A DNA stretch of 64,000 nucleotides from Heterocephalus glaber (taxonomy: Eukaryota; Chordata; Mammalia; Rodentia; Bathyergidae), in contig NW_004624801.1 of assembly GCF_000247695.1 (NCBI RefSeq), positions 6,310,977-6,374,976 of the forward strand, written 5' to 3'. This document shows, piece by piece, positions 32,524-45,739 of this stretch. The translations under genes and the position numbers were made by a program. Below the pieces are notes generated by a model, which saw only the letters and a program-made list of their open reading frames with translations, searched no databases and had not been told where the DNA came from. Numbering within the stretch: position 1 is the first letter of the stretch; each line of letters starts with the position of its first letter.

Positions 32524-33002
32524 CCAGTCTATTTCTGACTTTCGTTCTATACCAGTAGGGCTCAGGAGGCCTCAGATTTCCACCTCGATCCATTTTTTGG
32601 CGTCATAGCTTTAGATAAGAAACAATCCATGGAAGGAGCACAAAGATGTAGGATTTGAGCCGGAATGATCTTGGGTACCTGGTTGGGGCAGGCCAGGGCC
32701 CCAGGTTACCTTCCTGTGGTCAATGGGCCCTGACTTTGTCCCTGGGAAGGGTTTAGGGGAGGAGAACGCAAAGCCTCCAGGACAACCTGGTGGGATGAAC
32801 CACTGATATGGTGCTGGTACCCTTGCTGGCCAGGTGTCTGCGGTGGCAACCAGGGGCACAGGTGCTTCTCAGAGTGGGGATTCCTGAGCTGCACAGCAGG
32901 AAGCGGCAGCTCAACCTAGTTCCCAGAGGAGACAAACTCACCATGCCAGTCCCTGCCTTACATACCAGTCCCTGCCCCTATGCCTGTCAAAAGTAAATGA
33001 AG

Positions 33003-33140
33003 ACTTTTGACTTATGCCTAAAAAGTGACTTATGCCTATAATCCCAACTACTCCTGAGGTGGAAGATTGCCTGACCCACGAGTTCAAAGCCAAGCTGGTC
33101 AACAGAGTGAAATCCTGTCTCAGAAAAGAAAAGAAGAAAA
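33003..33140 (+). repeat. B1-like SINE
   Basis: CTTATGCCTATAATCCCAAC to GAAATCCTGTCTCAGAAAAG with an A/G-rich tail. It is preceded by a short direct duplication of TGACTTATGCCTA. Confidence 0.75.
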
Positions 33141-33934
33141 AGATAACTGAAAATGCCTGTCTGATATTTTTCCACAGTGGCAAATACATTTTAACAACAG
33201 AATTGATATGTGCGCCTGGAAACAAAAGATCTAGAACTATAATCTAGAAAGGGATCTCTGGGCCCCTTCCTCCAGAGCTGCCCCTCTCTCTGCTCCTGGA
33301 AACTACACACACTCACACCTTCTGACCTACAGTGTGGCCCTCTTTCCCTTTCCATACAGACAGACACACTTTATCTGCTTTGAAGACAGCCAAGATTTCA
33401 TTGAGTGGAATGCACTGAGATTTACTCAACACATGGGTATTTAGGATGTTTTGGGCCCAGCACTGCAGCAGACACCCCAGCCCACACTGTCAGTGGTGGA
33501 GAACCTATGGCACGCATGCCGCAATAGGCTGTTTGGAGTCACTGAAAGCTCTAAAACGTTCGCCATCACTGCCTGTATACTACAAGTTCTAGGAACGGGA
33601 AGCTGGCGTGGAGGGCAAGTGCATCTGCATTTCATCGGATCCTGTCAAATGGGCCTGGAGGGAGAAGGCAGCAACTCACTCTGACTGGGCCTCTTCCATG
33701 CTCTTCCTGCTTCCATGCCCAACTCCCAGTTCCCCTCTGCCTGTTTCCTTCTCTTCCTTACAGCCCTGTTCTGCCCTATGACCTTTATCTGGCTAAAACC
33801 CTTAGTGTTTTCTCTCCTCCACTTCCGAGGTCCTTGGCAGAGGGTTTGGTTTTTCCTCCCCTTCTACAAGGCCAGGGACCCTATACCATCTTCTGAGTGG
33901 GTGCTGGCCAGGACTCATGATCAAAAGCACGAGA

Positions 33935-34012
33935 GTGGTGCCAGGCGTGGTGGCGCATGCCTGTAATCCCAGTGCTGGGGAGGCAGAGGCAGGAGGATCT
34001 CTGCAAGTTGGA
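33935..34012 (+). repeat. B1-like SINE 5' fragment
   Basis: GGCGTGGTGGCGCATGCCTG to GCAAGTTGGAGGC. Confidence 0.75.
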
Positions 34013-34242
34013 GGCAGCAGCCACCCAAATGCCCATTAATCGAGAGAGGGATAAACAAAATGGGCTGATCCATGTTATCCCTTTATCTGCCACAAACAGG
34101 CACGTAGCATGGACAGATGCAGGGCACATGCGTGAGCATCATGCAAGAGAAGCAGCCAGAGATCAGCTGTGATGGGAGACTGTCCACCTGCAAGTCCTGA
34201 AAAGGAAAATCTAAAGGGACGGGAGCAGACAGGGGTTGCTTG

Positions 34243-34243
34243 T

Positions 34244-34334
<91 letters not shown>

Positions 34335-34335
34335 T
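34243..34335. repeat. Compound (GA)n-(GT)n microsatellite
   Basis: About 29 GA units, then a GT run with GCGCGC interruption. Confidence 0.95.
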
Positions 34336-34489
34336 TCTTCTTGGAGTGATGAGAATGTTCTGGCTGTGGTGACAGTTTCACAACTCTGTGACTGTACTGA
34401 AGACCACGGCATGTCACGTGTGAGACAGGTGAATGGAATGGTTTTTATGCACTGTATCTCCAAAGGGCTGTTAAAAAACAAAACCCTTG

Positions 34490-34586
34490 GGCCGGGGATT
34501 TAGCTCAGTGGCTTCACCCGTTGCTGCGCAAGTGCAAGGACCCGAGTTCGATTCCCAGTACCCAAAACAAAACAAAACAATAAAAA
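34490..34586 (+). repeat. ID-type SINE
   Basis: Near-consensus ID with an AAAAC-repeat tail in RHBDF2 intron 1, antisense to the gene. Confidence 0.9.
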
Positions 34587-34589
34587 ACC

Positions 34590-34722
34590 CTTGCCAGCTG
34601 TGGTGGTGCACACCTGTAATCATATGTCTGGGAAGCGGAGGTAGGAGGATCACCTCGAGTTTGAGGCCTGCCTGGGCTACATAGCGAGACCCTGTCTCAA
34701 AAACCAAACCGAACAACAAAAG
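34590..34722 (+). repeat. B1-like SINE
   Basis: CAGCTGTGGTGGTGCACACC to GACCCTGTCTCAAAAACC. Confidence 0.85.
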
Positions 34723-35223
34723 CCTCAAACAGCTGCTCCACAGACGGTGGGGCTTGACCCATGTCAGTCAGCACCCCCATCAGGGGAGAGGGCAGCTTCT
34801 TCTGTTGCCACGGGCTGCCGCTCAGCTGCCACTGCCTCCTCACCTGCCTCAGAGCCTCTCTCTTTCTCGGTGCATTGGTCTTTTTCGTTCACTGCTGGCT
34901 TCTGCCAGGGGAGCGCTGGCCCCTCAGGTGCCATCAGCATGTATTTGTTAAAACAATCACGTGGATGAGGCTGCCCTGGGCTTGGGCCACCTGGGCCCAG
35001 CTTCTTACCTTCAGATCTGGGCTTGGCCTGAGGCTTCCTAGCCTGTGGAAAGGCGCCTAGAGCATGTTCTGGGACTCACCACCCGCGTACAGAGGCTCTG
35101 GAGTCCAGCCTCAGCTCCAGGGACTGGGGACAGGAGAGATGGCTCCACGTTAGCTTCCCTGGCACTGGTGGTCTGTAAGAAGGAAGGGTGGCTCGAGGGG
35201 GCTGCTGATCAACGAGTCCTTTC

Positions 35224-35455
35224 TTTTCTGTTTTTGTTTTTAGTTCTGGGCATTGAACCCAGGGCCTCTGCATTGAGCTACATCCCTAGCTCTTTTTTGA
35301 GATAGAGACTTGTGAAATTGCTAAGTTGCCCAGGCTGGGCTTGAACTTGCAATCCTCCTGCTTCAGCCTACCAGGGGGCTGAGATTACAGGTGTCTACTA
35401 CCAGGCCCAGTTCATCAAGACCCCATCTCAAACAAACAAACAAAAAATAGAGTAA
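35224..35455 (-). repeat. B4-type SINE
   Basis: The reverse ID half (GGGCATTGAACCCAGGGCC) is followed by the reverse B1 half (GCTGAGATTACAGGTGTC). Confidence 0.8.
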
Positions 35456-35589
35456 GGGCCCTACAAGTTGCTTGGCAGCCCCACACACCACCCAAGGCCA
35501 ATGTGGGCCCCCAGGGCCCTCTGGCTCTCCACCTGTGGGTACTACTGGAGTCTGGAACCTGCCTAGAGCCAGATGTTAAAATCAAGATG

Positions 35590-35935
35590 AAAAAAAATTT
35601 TTAATAAGGGTTTTAAATTTTAATCAGTCCATGTTTGCAGTACATAATGATTACATTCGTCATGAGGGGCTGGTACCTGTACTTAGCACATCTTCATTAC
35701 TTCCCCTTCCACTCCTTTCCCCATCTCTAGATTCCCTTCCCACTTACAAAAGATCTGTCTCGCTGTTGCCTATTACCTATGTTTGATTTTGCTCTTTAAA
35801 TTATTTATACTTTGGGTTTCTCCTGTAAGAGAAACCATGCAAGACTTAAGCTCGTGTATCTGATTTATCTCACGTAACATCATGGTCTCAAGGTGCATCC
35901 ATCCTTATTTTTTGTTTCAAAATTAATAGAATAAA
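35590..35935 (-). repeat. L1 3' end, 5'-truncated
   Basis: Antisense match to the 3' UTR of the L1 at 48-55 kb (GGTACCTGTACTTAGCACAT, then the TTTCTCCTGTAAGAGAAACC and CTCAAGGTGCATCCATCC blocks). Confidence 0.65.
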
Positions 35936-36044
35936 AACATTTAATTTTAACAACCCAGGAACTGCTGGCTGTCTTCTGATTAAGGTTTCCTTTCTGTTAA
36001 AATCAGCCAGGCATTTAAGACAAGTGTTGGAACTAGCTGGATGT

Positions 36045-36140
36045 GTTTTGTTATTAATAATTTATTGAGGTGAAATCTACGCAACATAAAAATCAACCGT
36101 TTTAAAGCGAACAACTCAGTGGCACTTCTGTGTGTTTTTA
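36045..36140 (-). repeat. Ancient L1 fragment
   Basis: TTATTGAGGTGAAATCTACG and CGTTTTAAAGCGAACAACTC resemble old L1M 3' ends in antisense. Confidence 0.45.
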
Positions 36141-36315
36141 GGAAGTCTTGTGTGAGTGATTGCCGAGGCACATGGCAGGTCCTGCTGGGAGTGGACCCCG
36201 GAGCTGCAAGGAGGCGCCCCACTGGGTGGGCAGCAGCAGTCTGCTGCGCGCCAGCAAGCCCTTATCTGTCTCTGTCCTCCAAATACCCTTCAAGGTCAAA
36301 GTCACTGCTTCCTTT

Positions 36316-36508
36316 TTTTCTCCTGTGGTACTGGCGACTGAATCCACGGCCTTTACACTGAGCTATATAGTACATCCCCAGTCCTTTTTATTTTTTGAGA
36401 CAGGGTCTTGCTAAGTTATACACACTAGACTGGAGCTGATGATCCTCCTGCCTCAGCCTCCCAGAGTGCTGAAGGATTACAGGCCTGTGCCACCACGCCT
36501 GGCCACTG
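36316..36508 (-). repeat. B4-type SINE
   Basis: Reverse ID-like half (GGCGACTGAATCCACGGCC) plus reverse B1 half (CTCAGCCTCCCAGAGTGCTG). Confidence 0.8.
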
Positions 36509-39500
36509 CTTCCATTTTATAGTAGGGAATGGAGGGTCAGAGAGGCTCATTAACTTGCCCAAACTCATGCAGCCAGGAAGGGCTTGTAGCTGGGACTCAA
36601 GATATCTAATTCCAGGGCTAAGGTCTCCTGGGGGGAAGGAGGGGCAGGGACTCTCCTGCAAAGCAGAAAACAGGGGCATGTGTTCAGGGTTGGAAGACCC
36701 TCCAAGGAGCCAAAGCAGAGGGTCAAGCAGGAGGGACACCGGGTTTAGCGTGCCAGTGCTTTTCAAAGAAGCCCCACAGAGGCCTGAGGCTGCCTGGAGG
36801 GGACAGAGGGACTCCCCGGGGAAAATAGAGGCCAAGGGGCAGAACAGGTCCCTTCTGATTCCACCGCGCACTTCCCCTTTAGGCTCTGCACATGGCGGGG
36901 GGGCTTTGGCTGCAGAAGTCCTCGGCCCAAGTGAGGACTGTGGGTTGAGAGCGGACTCCCAGGTGGGCTCCTGAGACAGCACCCCGGGCCCGGGCTGCTC
37001 CACCTCATCCAGGGGGCACCTACAGCCTGGGTTTTGGCCCTGCTATCCCCGAGCGCAGGGCCACTGAGCCCACACTCCTGCGAGACCACAGATCCGTGAC
37101 CCTCCCTGTGGGCTGGCCGCTGGCTCCGAAGAGCTCTGGGGTCTCCAAGGACAATGCTGCTCAGGACGGCTCTGAGGCAACAGCCTCCCCTGGGGCCTCC
37201 GAGGGGCACCTTCCCCAGCACAGCCTCCTCCGGGGCCAGGGTGCGGTGGGAGGGCCTCAGGTGGGCACTGCTTTGGGAAACTGAGGAGGGAGGAGGCAGC
37301 AGAGGAAGCCAGATGGGAGGGGAGGTGGCCAGGCAGGCAGGCAGGCAGGGTCTTTCTGGAACCCTAAGGAGATCGCACTCAACCCCCTGGAGCCAGAACT
37401 TCAGACCTGCCCCGCACCCACCAGACCTCCCACCAGGCTGCTGGCAACTCCTCTGCCTGGCCACGCGCAGGGTTCCTGTAGGAGCACTACCTCCTCCAGG
37501 AAGCCTGCCTCTCCCCACCAGGCAGAAGCCACACTGACCCCTGCTGTCCCACAGCGTCCTGCAGACTTGCCTAAGCGGCGGTCCCCTGCCGGACCCCGGG
37601 CAGCACGGGGCCCGTACCCAGCCGGCCCCCTGAACAGGAAACCCATACATGGAGCTTTTTCTGTACCACTTCCTCCCAGGGCCTCTCCACCATGAAGCGG
37701 AGGGGCTGCCAAGACCACCGCGGCCCGAGGGTGTGCAGAAGAGGACGGGCTGGAAGTCCAGCCCCTTCCTGGGGCTCAGTGGGTTGCTAAGTGCCCGGGC
37801 AGAGGGGGTACTGTCAGAGCCACCCTGGGCTCTTACACGGCCCACCTCCAGGCCAAAGGCAGAGGCCCTGAAGAACAGAGTGCTGGACCGTTGGAGGGAG
37901 CACCCACTTACCACTTAGCTCCGCCCCCAGTGTGCATGCTCACCACACAGGAAATTGGGACATCTCGGGACCAGGCCTCCTCCTGCCTGCAGTCGCATCC
38001 ACCGCTCTCTCCAACACCCCAGGCTGCCTTCTCGGCTGACCTGGGGTTGAGTGGGTGGGGGTGTCTGAAGGACCAGGCCGTGGGACAGCCACCTGCCCAT
38101 GCTGGCTTCTAGGGAGATGCCCACCCCAGAGAAAGACCTCTAGGCTGAGCCCCAGAGGAGCTGGGAGACTCAAGGGCCCCAGATAGAGGGAGTGGGGCTG
38201 TGGGTGGGTCAGACTCCATTTCCTCTTCCTTCAGGCCGGTGTCCAGCACGGGGTGGGGGAGGGACAGATCCAGAGGAAAAGGAAAGTATTCAGATCCCCG
38301 AGGGACCACAGGTTGAAGAATCTATACCTGGGGCCAGGGGTCAACACCTGCTCTAGAGTCACAGCAGCCAGGACCAGGTGTACACAGAAATGCAGGCTCA
38401 AGAAACCACCTCTGCTGCCCAGAGAATCTGGTTTCCCCACAAAGGGTGGGGCTGGGCACTCTCAAGCAGGGCCTGTCTGGTGTAGCCAGGGTAGACAAGG
38501 CCACCATAGGGAGGTCCACCAGAAGCACCACCAGCACCCAGTAGAGGCAAGGTGCTGGAGGGCGGCCCTCCCCACAGAGCAGGTGGCATGAGCCCAAGCT
38601 CAGTGCCAGCCCGCTGTCTCCTCCCAGCCCCAGATGCAGTACCATCTCCATCCAGGAGTCTGGCTGACGCCCCTCTGTCTCTCCACCTGCCCATCACTAA
38701 CATGCCCACACCGGAGGCTTCTGGAGGCTCCCCAATTCTTGCTAATGATGAATAGATTCCCCACACCCCTGGGCTCTGCAGATTTGCCCAGAAATTCAGC
38801 CAGAAATGGGGGCAGAAGGGAGCGAGGGCCCCTGGGTGAGGGAGGAAAAGGACCCCATTCAGAAGGCAGGATGTGAGCAGGAAACAGGCAGGGAGGGGCT
38901 GGTCACCTGCGGTCACCTGCCAGGCAGTGAGGAAACCACAGCCTGGCTCAGAAGTCACTTCCAGCTCTGGAGCCCTGGGGACGAGTCCACAGCGTCCCCA
39001 AAGAGTAGGCGGCGAGGAGGGAGGGGGCAGCGGAAGGCCGGTGGCAGCTGTGTGTCAGTCCTGGACAGAATCACAGGATGACACCACAAAGCTGGGGGTG
39101 CAGAAGTTGATTCTCTCCCCTGCTTCCCGGCCACAGACACCGAAACTCAACCTCCCTCCCAGGCTGCTGCTGGGAACCAGGGTGTTTTTAAAAAGCAGCC
39201 AAGAGGAAGAGGGCCCAGCAAAATGCCAGTTCTGCTGACCTCCGGGAGCTGTTTGGCCCTGCTGGCTGGCCCCGGAAGGAAGGCTCATGTAAGCACTGTC
39301 ATCTAACTCTGTGTCCCCTGGCCAGCCCCCACACAGCCCATGACTCATCCCTGCACACTCCCGGCCCTGGCCAGAGGCAGTGGGATGCAGAAAGGGCAGG
39401 AAAGTGAAAAGCTGGCTTGCCTGAGGCCTGGGGACAGGACTTGGGAAGGGCAATGAGGGACAGAGAGGCACCAACAGCAGCGAGTGGCCAGGTGGGAGGC

Positions 39501-42500
39501 CAAGCAATGGCGGGCAGTCCCAGGAGAGGAGGGGAAGAGGAGAAGGGACCTGAGCTCCCTTCCCTTCCAGGACCCTTCCTGAGGAGAGGAGCTGGAGGCA
39601 CAGACACCAACGACCCGTTCCACCTGAGCCAGGGAGCCACTCAGAAGGAGGGAAAAAAAACCGGCCCGGCCGGGGGTTCGCACCCTCAGGAACCTCACAA
39701 ACAGCTGGCCCCAGCTCTCTCCTCTCCCTCCCTCTCCCAGGCTTGCCCCAAATTCAGAGCAGGTTTGGGGACTTGGTGGCCTCTGGTTTCTCTGGGCTTT
39801 TCCCCATCAGGCCCCACTCTCTTTGACCCAGTTACAGTGGTTTGGCTGTCAGAGACCACCACAGACACGGGAAGCGGGTACTGGGCCCCAGAAGCCGTCC
39901 CGAGCAGGGTGTGAGGGCCTGGCCTGCCTGTGCATGTGACAGGCCGAGGGGGACACGCTGCTCCTGGGCACCCCGTGCCCTCTGCCCCAACCTCTGGCCT
40001 TTCTCAGGACCACTCAGCAGAGGAGCTGGCAGCAATGCAAACGCTTCCTCCTCCGCTGGGGGACCCTGACCCAGGTAGTGGGCAGAGCTGGGGGTGCCTG
40101 AGTTCTGGGTCCCCAAACCCAAGATGCAGCAGCTGCTGGTAACATTCAGAACAGGCACCACAGATGTGGGGATGCAGCCAGGCCTCCCCACTGGGCACCC
40201 TCTCACTCTGGAAACCGCTGGACCCCAGGTGTTTCCAGTGTGTGTGGGGGTCTGGCCAGTGATAGCAGCTGGGCAGGGATCCGGGTCCCCTGGACAGAAC
40301 TTGGGACATACTTAAGACTGACAACAGCAGTTCCCAGAGCTGGGGGTTTGACTGCAGCTCTGGGGGGCCGTGGAAAGGGAGCAGGCATGGTTGGGTCCCA
40401 GGATGCTCACCCAGCAGCCCAGTCTCCTTTGGGGGGGGGCTACTGCCTCACTTCTGTGGGCCCCTCCCTGGCAGCCACACACCAGGACACAGGAGGGCCC
40501 TGGAGAGGAAGCGGGCACACCGGGTGTCACATCAACACAGGGTTGGTGTGAACTGCGCTTTGCTCCAGTTTCCCAGATTTGCTCTTGGGCTTGGGTAAAA
40601 GTGAATTGGGTTTTCATTGGTCCTTAGAAGCAGCAGAGGCCCAGCACATGCTCAGCAGTTCGGGCAGGAGATCGGTTCAGGCCGGGTGGAAAGCAGACAT
40701 GGTCTCTCTACTTTCCTTAGGGGCTCCTTGACACCAAGGTGTGACCACCCAATGCATGTAGCTGAGGCTGTCTTGGGTTTGCAAACAGATGGGCCGCCCA
40801 GTTTCCATCTCCTCTTGGTCAGACTGTAGACAGAGAAAATATAGGTCTACCCCCATTGGCTGTGTGTCCTCGGGCAACATTTCTGAGCCTCAGGTGGATT
40901 ATACACCAGACACTGAGCAGCCTCCCAGCATCTCAGATCTGGCAGCTTTGTCACTGCTAACCCGGGATCACACTAAGAACATGCTCAGCTGAAGGACAGA
41001 GACCCTCCTATCTCAGAGAGTTAAGTACCCTGCCCAGTGTTACTCAGCCAGAAACAGACCCTGAGCTGGCCAGCTGGGAGCACCCAGAGCTCCAAGGAGC
41101 TGCAGGTCGCCCTGGGGCCTTATCCTCCACACACCAGGGGGACCCTGGGCATCCTCAATTCTGCTCTGTCTGCATGGAGCCCCTCCACAGGGAGGGTGCA
41201 TCCCAGGCAGACACTTTTCAGCTTGTAAACAGTCATTAAGGAGCTAATAAACCTGATTTCCCAGAAACTTACCCTGGGGCTCCCCACTTCCCCTGAAAGA
41301 GGCTGGCCCTAGCCTCGGCGGCTGCCAGGGCTTGAAAGCACTTGGACATAGGCCCACCTGGGCTGTGCCCATAGCGGGTAGGCTCGAAAAGGCTCCTGTC
41401 CGCCACCTCCCCTCCCAGCTTGCTTTGGGGCAGCATTGGGTTCTCTGGTTGAGGAATGAGAAGGGGTCAGAGGCAGGGCCAAAACCTGGTTGGGCCACCT
41501 CACTGCTGGGAGACTGTGGGCACCCTGCCACTGCTGAGCCTGTTTCCTCTGCTGGGAGATGGGTGGTGCCCCGCCACGGGGAACCAGCAGAGATGACAGC
41601 AAAGATCCTGACACACAGTGCCTGGCACACAGCCAATAGCAGGCTGCTGGGTTTGTTTTGTCCTAGCTGAGCTCTGCCATCGCCACTCACATGGCCTCTG
41701 TATCTGAGCCAAGAGCCCCAGAGGTAACAGGGCTCTATTTGACAGGTAGGGAAACTGAGACTCAAAGAGGCTGAGTAACTTCTGAGGTGCCACAGTCAGG
41801 GAGCGGGTGAGGCTGCACCACCAGCCAGGGTCCTGTGCTCTTAACCTCTGTACTCTGCAGGCCCCTAGAAGTGAGGCGGTCAGGAGGCAAAATGATGCAC
41901 ATGGAGGGGCAGCTCCAAGTAGCTGGGGTGCACAGGCCTTTGGCTCATGAGCCCCTCCCACTACCAGGCAGAAGAGACAACTCCTCCTAAGAAAAGGCTT
42001 GGAAAGCACTTCTCAGCTTATCAAAGGGCTTTTGCAAACATCTCATCTAATTGAGGCGAGCAGCAGGAGGAGGTTGTCATTAAGCACCCTGGCTGCTAAG
42101 GTCCCCAGCCCCATGGCAGGTTCCCCCATCCTGCTCTTCCAGGTCCCCTAGTGGGCACAGGAAGTCAGGATGTAAGGAGACCCATAGGAGTGGGAAAAGG
42201 CACCCCCTGTGAGGGATCAGGGACAAGAAAGCCTCCTGGTGCCACCTGTGACACTGGGCACAGATGCAGGGGCCATGTGTGGGAGGCAGGGGAGAAAAGT
42301 GAACCCTGTCCACTCAGCCCAGTCTCAGCCCCAGGAGCCTCGGCCAGAGAGAGCCAGGGTGAGGGCCATCACCTCTGTGATTCCCCCAGTACTGTGAGGG
42401 ATACACAGCCGGGTAGGTAGGGACACCCAGGGAGTGGGCAGCAATCCAGGCCCAGATGGAAACCCGTCCTCATTTCCCTTGGCCCCCACCCCAGACTCAG

Positions 42501-44765
42501 CTGCTTCTACAGAACAATACCAATGCCGCTCCTCTGGACTAGTTCCCACCTGGGCCCCCAACAGTCCATCCACAAGGCAGGGCCTCTGCCATGACCCAAG
42601 TGCGTCATGCACAGCAGCCATGCTCCTAAGATGCCCCAAGTCCGTGACCACAATGGCTCCGCTCACTGTCCCCATAAGAGCCACACACGAGCTAATTCCC
42701 ACCGGAGTCTTCACCTCACAACGCTCCCACTGTCCAGCTGGGGAAACAGGCACAGACCATTTCAGTGACTCCCACCCTACGGGGCACGCTCTGATAGACT
42801 ATGCCTGCTAGCCCCTGAGCCGTGCCTCTGCCCCCGAGCTTGGAATCACCCACTCCCCCTATCCATCATCATACTCACCCCTCGCCCTCGGCCAGGGCCC
42901 ACCTGGCTCAAACCACAATCCTGCAGGGTCCAGGCAGCACTGGGGCCGAGCTGCTCCTGCACCTTTTACCACAAACGTGCCCCCGGGTCCTTGCATGAAT
43001 ATACTGAAGAGCCCTAAAGGTGTGTGGGCAGCTCTGCACCTCCCTGAGGATGAGAAGGAAAGAGGAGCTCCCCTTACACAATCTACTTCTCAGGGAGACA
43101 AAGGTCACTTGAGGGGCAGTCCCAGGAAAGCCCTTCTTCTCAACAGTGGGGCAAGTGGCAGCTTCTCCTGTGAGGACGCCTGTGTCCTGAGAGTTGCCTG
43201 GGCCTGACAGCTTCCCCTTCCCAGCCACTGTGCTATCGGAGGTCAGCCAGCACCCTGCAGACGCTGAGTCCGCCACGCCTCCCTAGCCTGGCTCAGCTGG
43301 AAAGGAAGCCGGGAGCCACTTCCAACACACTGCAGAGGTGTGAGCTCACTCCGGAAACTCCCTCAGGCCATGGAGCGGCACCTAGGCCTGCTCCAAAGCC
43401 TGGGGCAGAGATCCCAGGGGATGTGCAAGTGGAAGGTCACCAGGAAAAACACACACTTCCCTTATGCTGCACCAAGGACAGGTCGGGGTGGGCAGACCCA
43501 AAGGGAAGCGTTGGGTGGCTCATCCAAGTCACTGGGACACACCTGACCTCCTCCCGCTCTGATCTAGTGTCTGTCTGGGGCAAAGTTCATACAAGTAGGA
43601 CAGGGATCCTGGTGGAGGCCACAGCAGTGTCCAGAGCTCAGGGTATAGAAAAAAAACTCCACCACTGGCCCCAGAACAAAACTGAGACCTGACATGGCCC
43701 CCTCAGTGAGTGTGTGGCCATGACTTAGTCCACCGCTTACAGGAACCGAAGTTTCCTTCCTGGATTCTAGAGTGTGAATGTGGGTGGGGGTGGGGGTGAT
43801 GCCAGGAGCAGCAGTGGCTCGGGGATGCGTCAACCGTGTAGGAGTCACTGGGTGATTAGTTTACCAGGCTTTTCCAGTGAGCCTGGGGATGAAGAGCTCT
43901 GTACAGGTCTGGATGCTCAGCCCTGTGCCTCGAGAGAGACACACAATGGGGGCCATTAGGACTGTTTTCTGCCCAAAGGAAGGGTGGGTATTTCACTCCA
44001 GTCTGTTACGGTAAAAAGATCAAAACCAAAAACCAACCACATACCTCCACCTGCTGCCCTCTTGCTCTGCCAGGGTCCCCAGGCAAGGGGGCCAGGTATT
44101 AGAGTGGACAGGACTGGGGGAATGGAAAACTATTAGGAAATAGGAAGTGAGGGCCAGGGAGTGGCCTGGGCTCCTGGGCACAGATGTGGCTGCCTCATTT
44201 GACGCTGTCCTACTGGCCACCATCCTCAATACCAGAAAGCTGGGAGTCCAGCTCCAACAGTTCCCAGTCATCCCTACCAGGGTCTGCCGGGCCCGCAGCT
44301 TTGATCTTCCATCCCTCACAGCCGCTCAGCTGATGCCATGATCAGCTGCCTCCTCCACTAGCGAGGTCCCCACCATCACACTGCAGGAAGGGAGATCAGG
44401 GAGCCACGGGAACAAGGAGCCCTGCTTCTCCTCAGGTATTATTTTCCTGGTATAAGTAACTGGAGTTAGGTGTGCACTCAGAAGGGAAAATTCCAGCAGG
44501 TCTCACGTCCACGCCAGTTTCAGCAATCCAGCTTTGGGAACACCTATGGGGCCAGGGCTCACCCTGTCACTTTCCATCCTCGGGGATATCTGAGCTCAAG
44601 GGCTGCCCTGGGGTAAAGAACCTCTTTCCCAGCTTGCCCTCCACAGCACCCAAGTCTGGTTCCTGCTGGGCCTATGTGAGAGGGGGAATCAGACTCCAAA
44701 GCACACCGCTTGCCAGGGGAATAACTGCCCTCCTTACCCTCATCTCCTTCCAAGCTGCTCCCTTT

Positions 44766-44829
44766 GGGCCGGGGATTTAGCTGCACAAGTGCGAAGGACC
44801 CAAGTTCAATTCCCGGTACCCCAAAAAAA
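44766..44829 (+). repeat. ID-type SINE with internal deletion
   Basis: The A box runs GATTTAGCT straight into GCACAAGTG, so about 25-30 bp of the usual middle is missing. CTGCTCCCTT target duplication flanks it. Confidence 0.85.
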
Positions 44830-45117
44830 CCCCAACCTGCTCCCTTCACCACTGAGGAAACTGAGGCTGAGAGGGGAATCAATGAGTAGGACTCTGATGG
44901 ACCAGGTGCTAGGGGTGTTCCTCAATCTCAGCGCGGCACTATCAACCTTTTGGACTGAACAGTTCTGTTTGATGTTTAGCAGCATCCTCAGCCTTTACTT
45001 TCAAAAGCCCAGTAGCAACAACACTCGCCTCCCCTCCTAAGTCTGTGACAACCAGGATGTCTCTAGACATTGCCAAATATCCTCTGGCAGGCAAAAGTCC
45101 CTGACCTTCAATCCCTC

Positions 45118-45325
45118 AATAGCCAGGAGTGTGACACACACCTGTAATCCCAGCACTCCGGGAGGCTGAGGCAGGAGAACTGCAAATTCGAGCCCAGCCT
45201 GGGTAAACTGGGTGACTTAGTGAGAATCTGTCTCAAAATAAAAAATTTAAAGGGGGTGGGGGGACTGGGGATGTAGTTCGGTGTGAAGGCACTGAGTTCA
45301 ATCCCAGTATTAAAAAAAAGTGCCA
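45118..45325 (+). repeat. B4-type SINE
   Basis: B1 half (CACACCTGTAATCCCAGCAC) and ID half (GATGTAGTTCGGTGTGAAGG). Confidence 0.85.
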
Positions 45326-45739
45326 GTTCCCAGTTGAGAACTACTGCTCTAAAACAAGCTTCACTTTCCCCTCCCCACTCTACTGTGACAACGGCATAAC
45401 ACTGACACTGGGTTCACTCTTCCACTAGCAAGTGTCACGCACACTGGGGTCCTAGGTCTAGCCTCGTGAGGGAGATTTCTCCTTCACCGCGCTCGCTCTC
45501 TCTGTGTCTCTCCTCTCTCATAGCCCCAACCCTCTCCCTCTCCCTTGGTCTTTCACTGAGCTGGGAAATCCCGGACAGCTGGGTTCCCTCTCTGCCCTGG
45601 GGTAGGTCAGCTCTCCATAACCTCCAACCCGATGCCCTAAAGAAGAGCAGAGGGGGGCAAACTGGTAGAAGGCAAGCAGAGGGCCCACTATCCCAAGCCC
45701 CTCAGTCCAGAAGTCGGGGCTCCAGGGTCCAAGTGCAGA

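Noticed and set aside
36763..37914. 383-codon open frame on the minus strand in RHBDF2 intron 1
   Set aside because: GC-rich, low-complexity composition, no domain or splice logic, with other long frames on the opposite strand.
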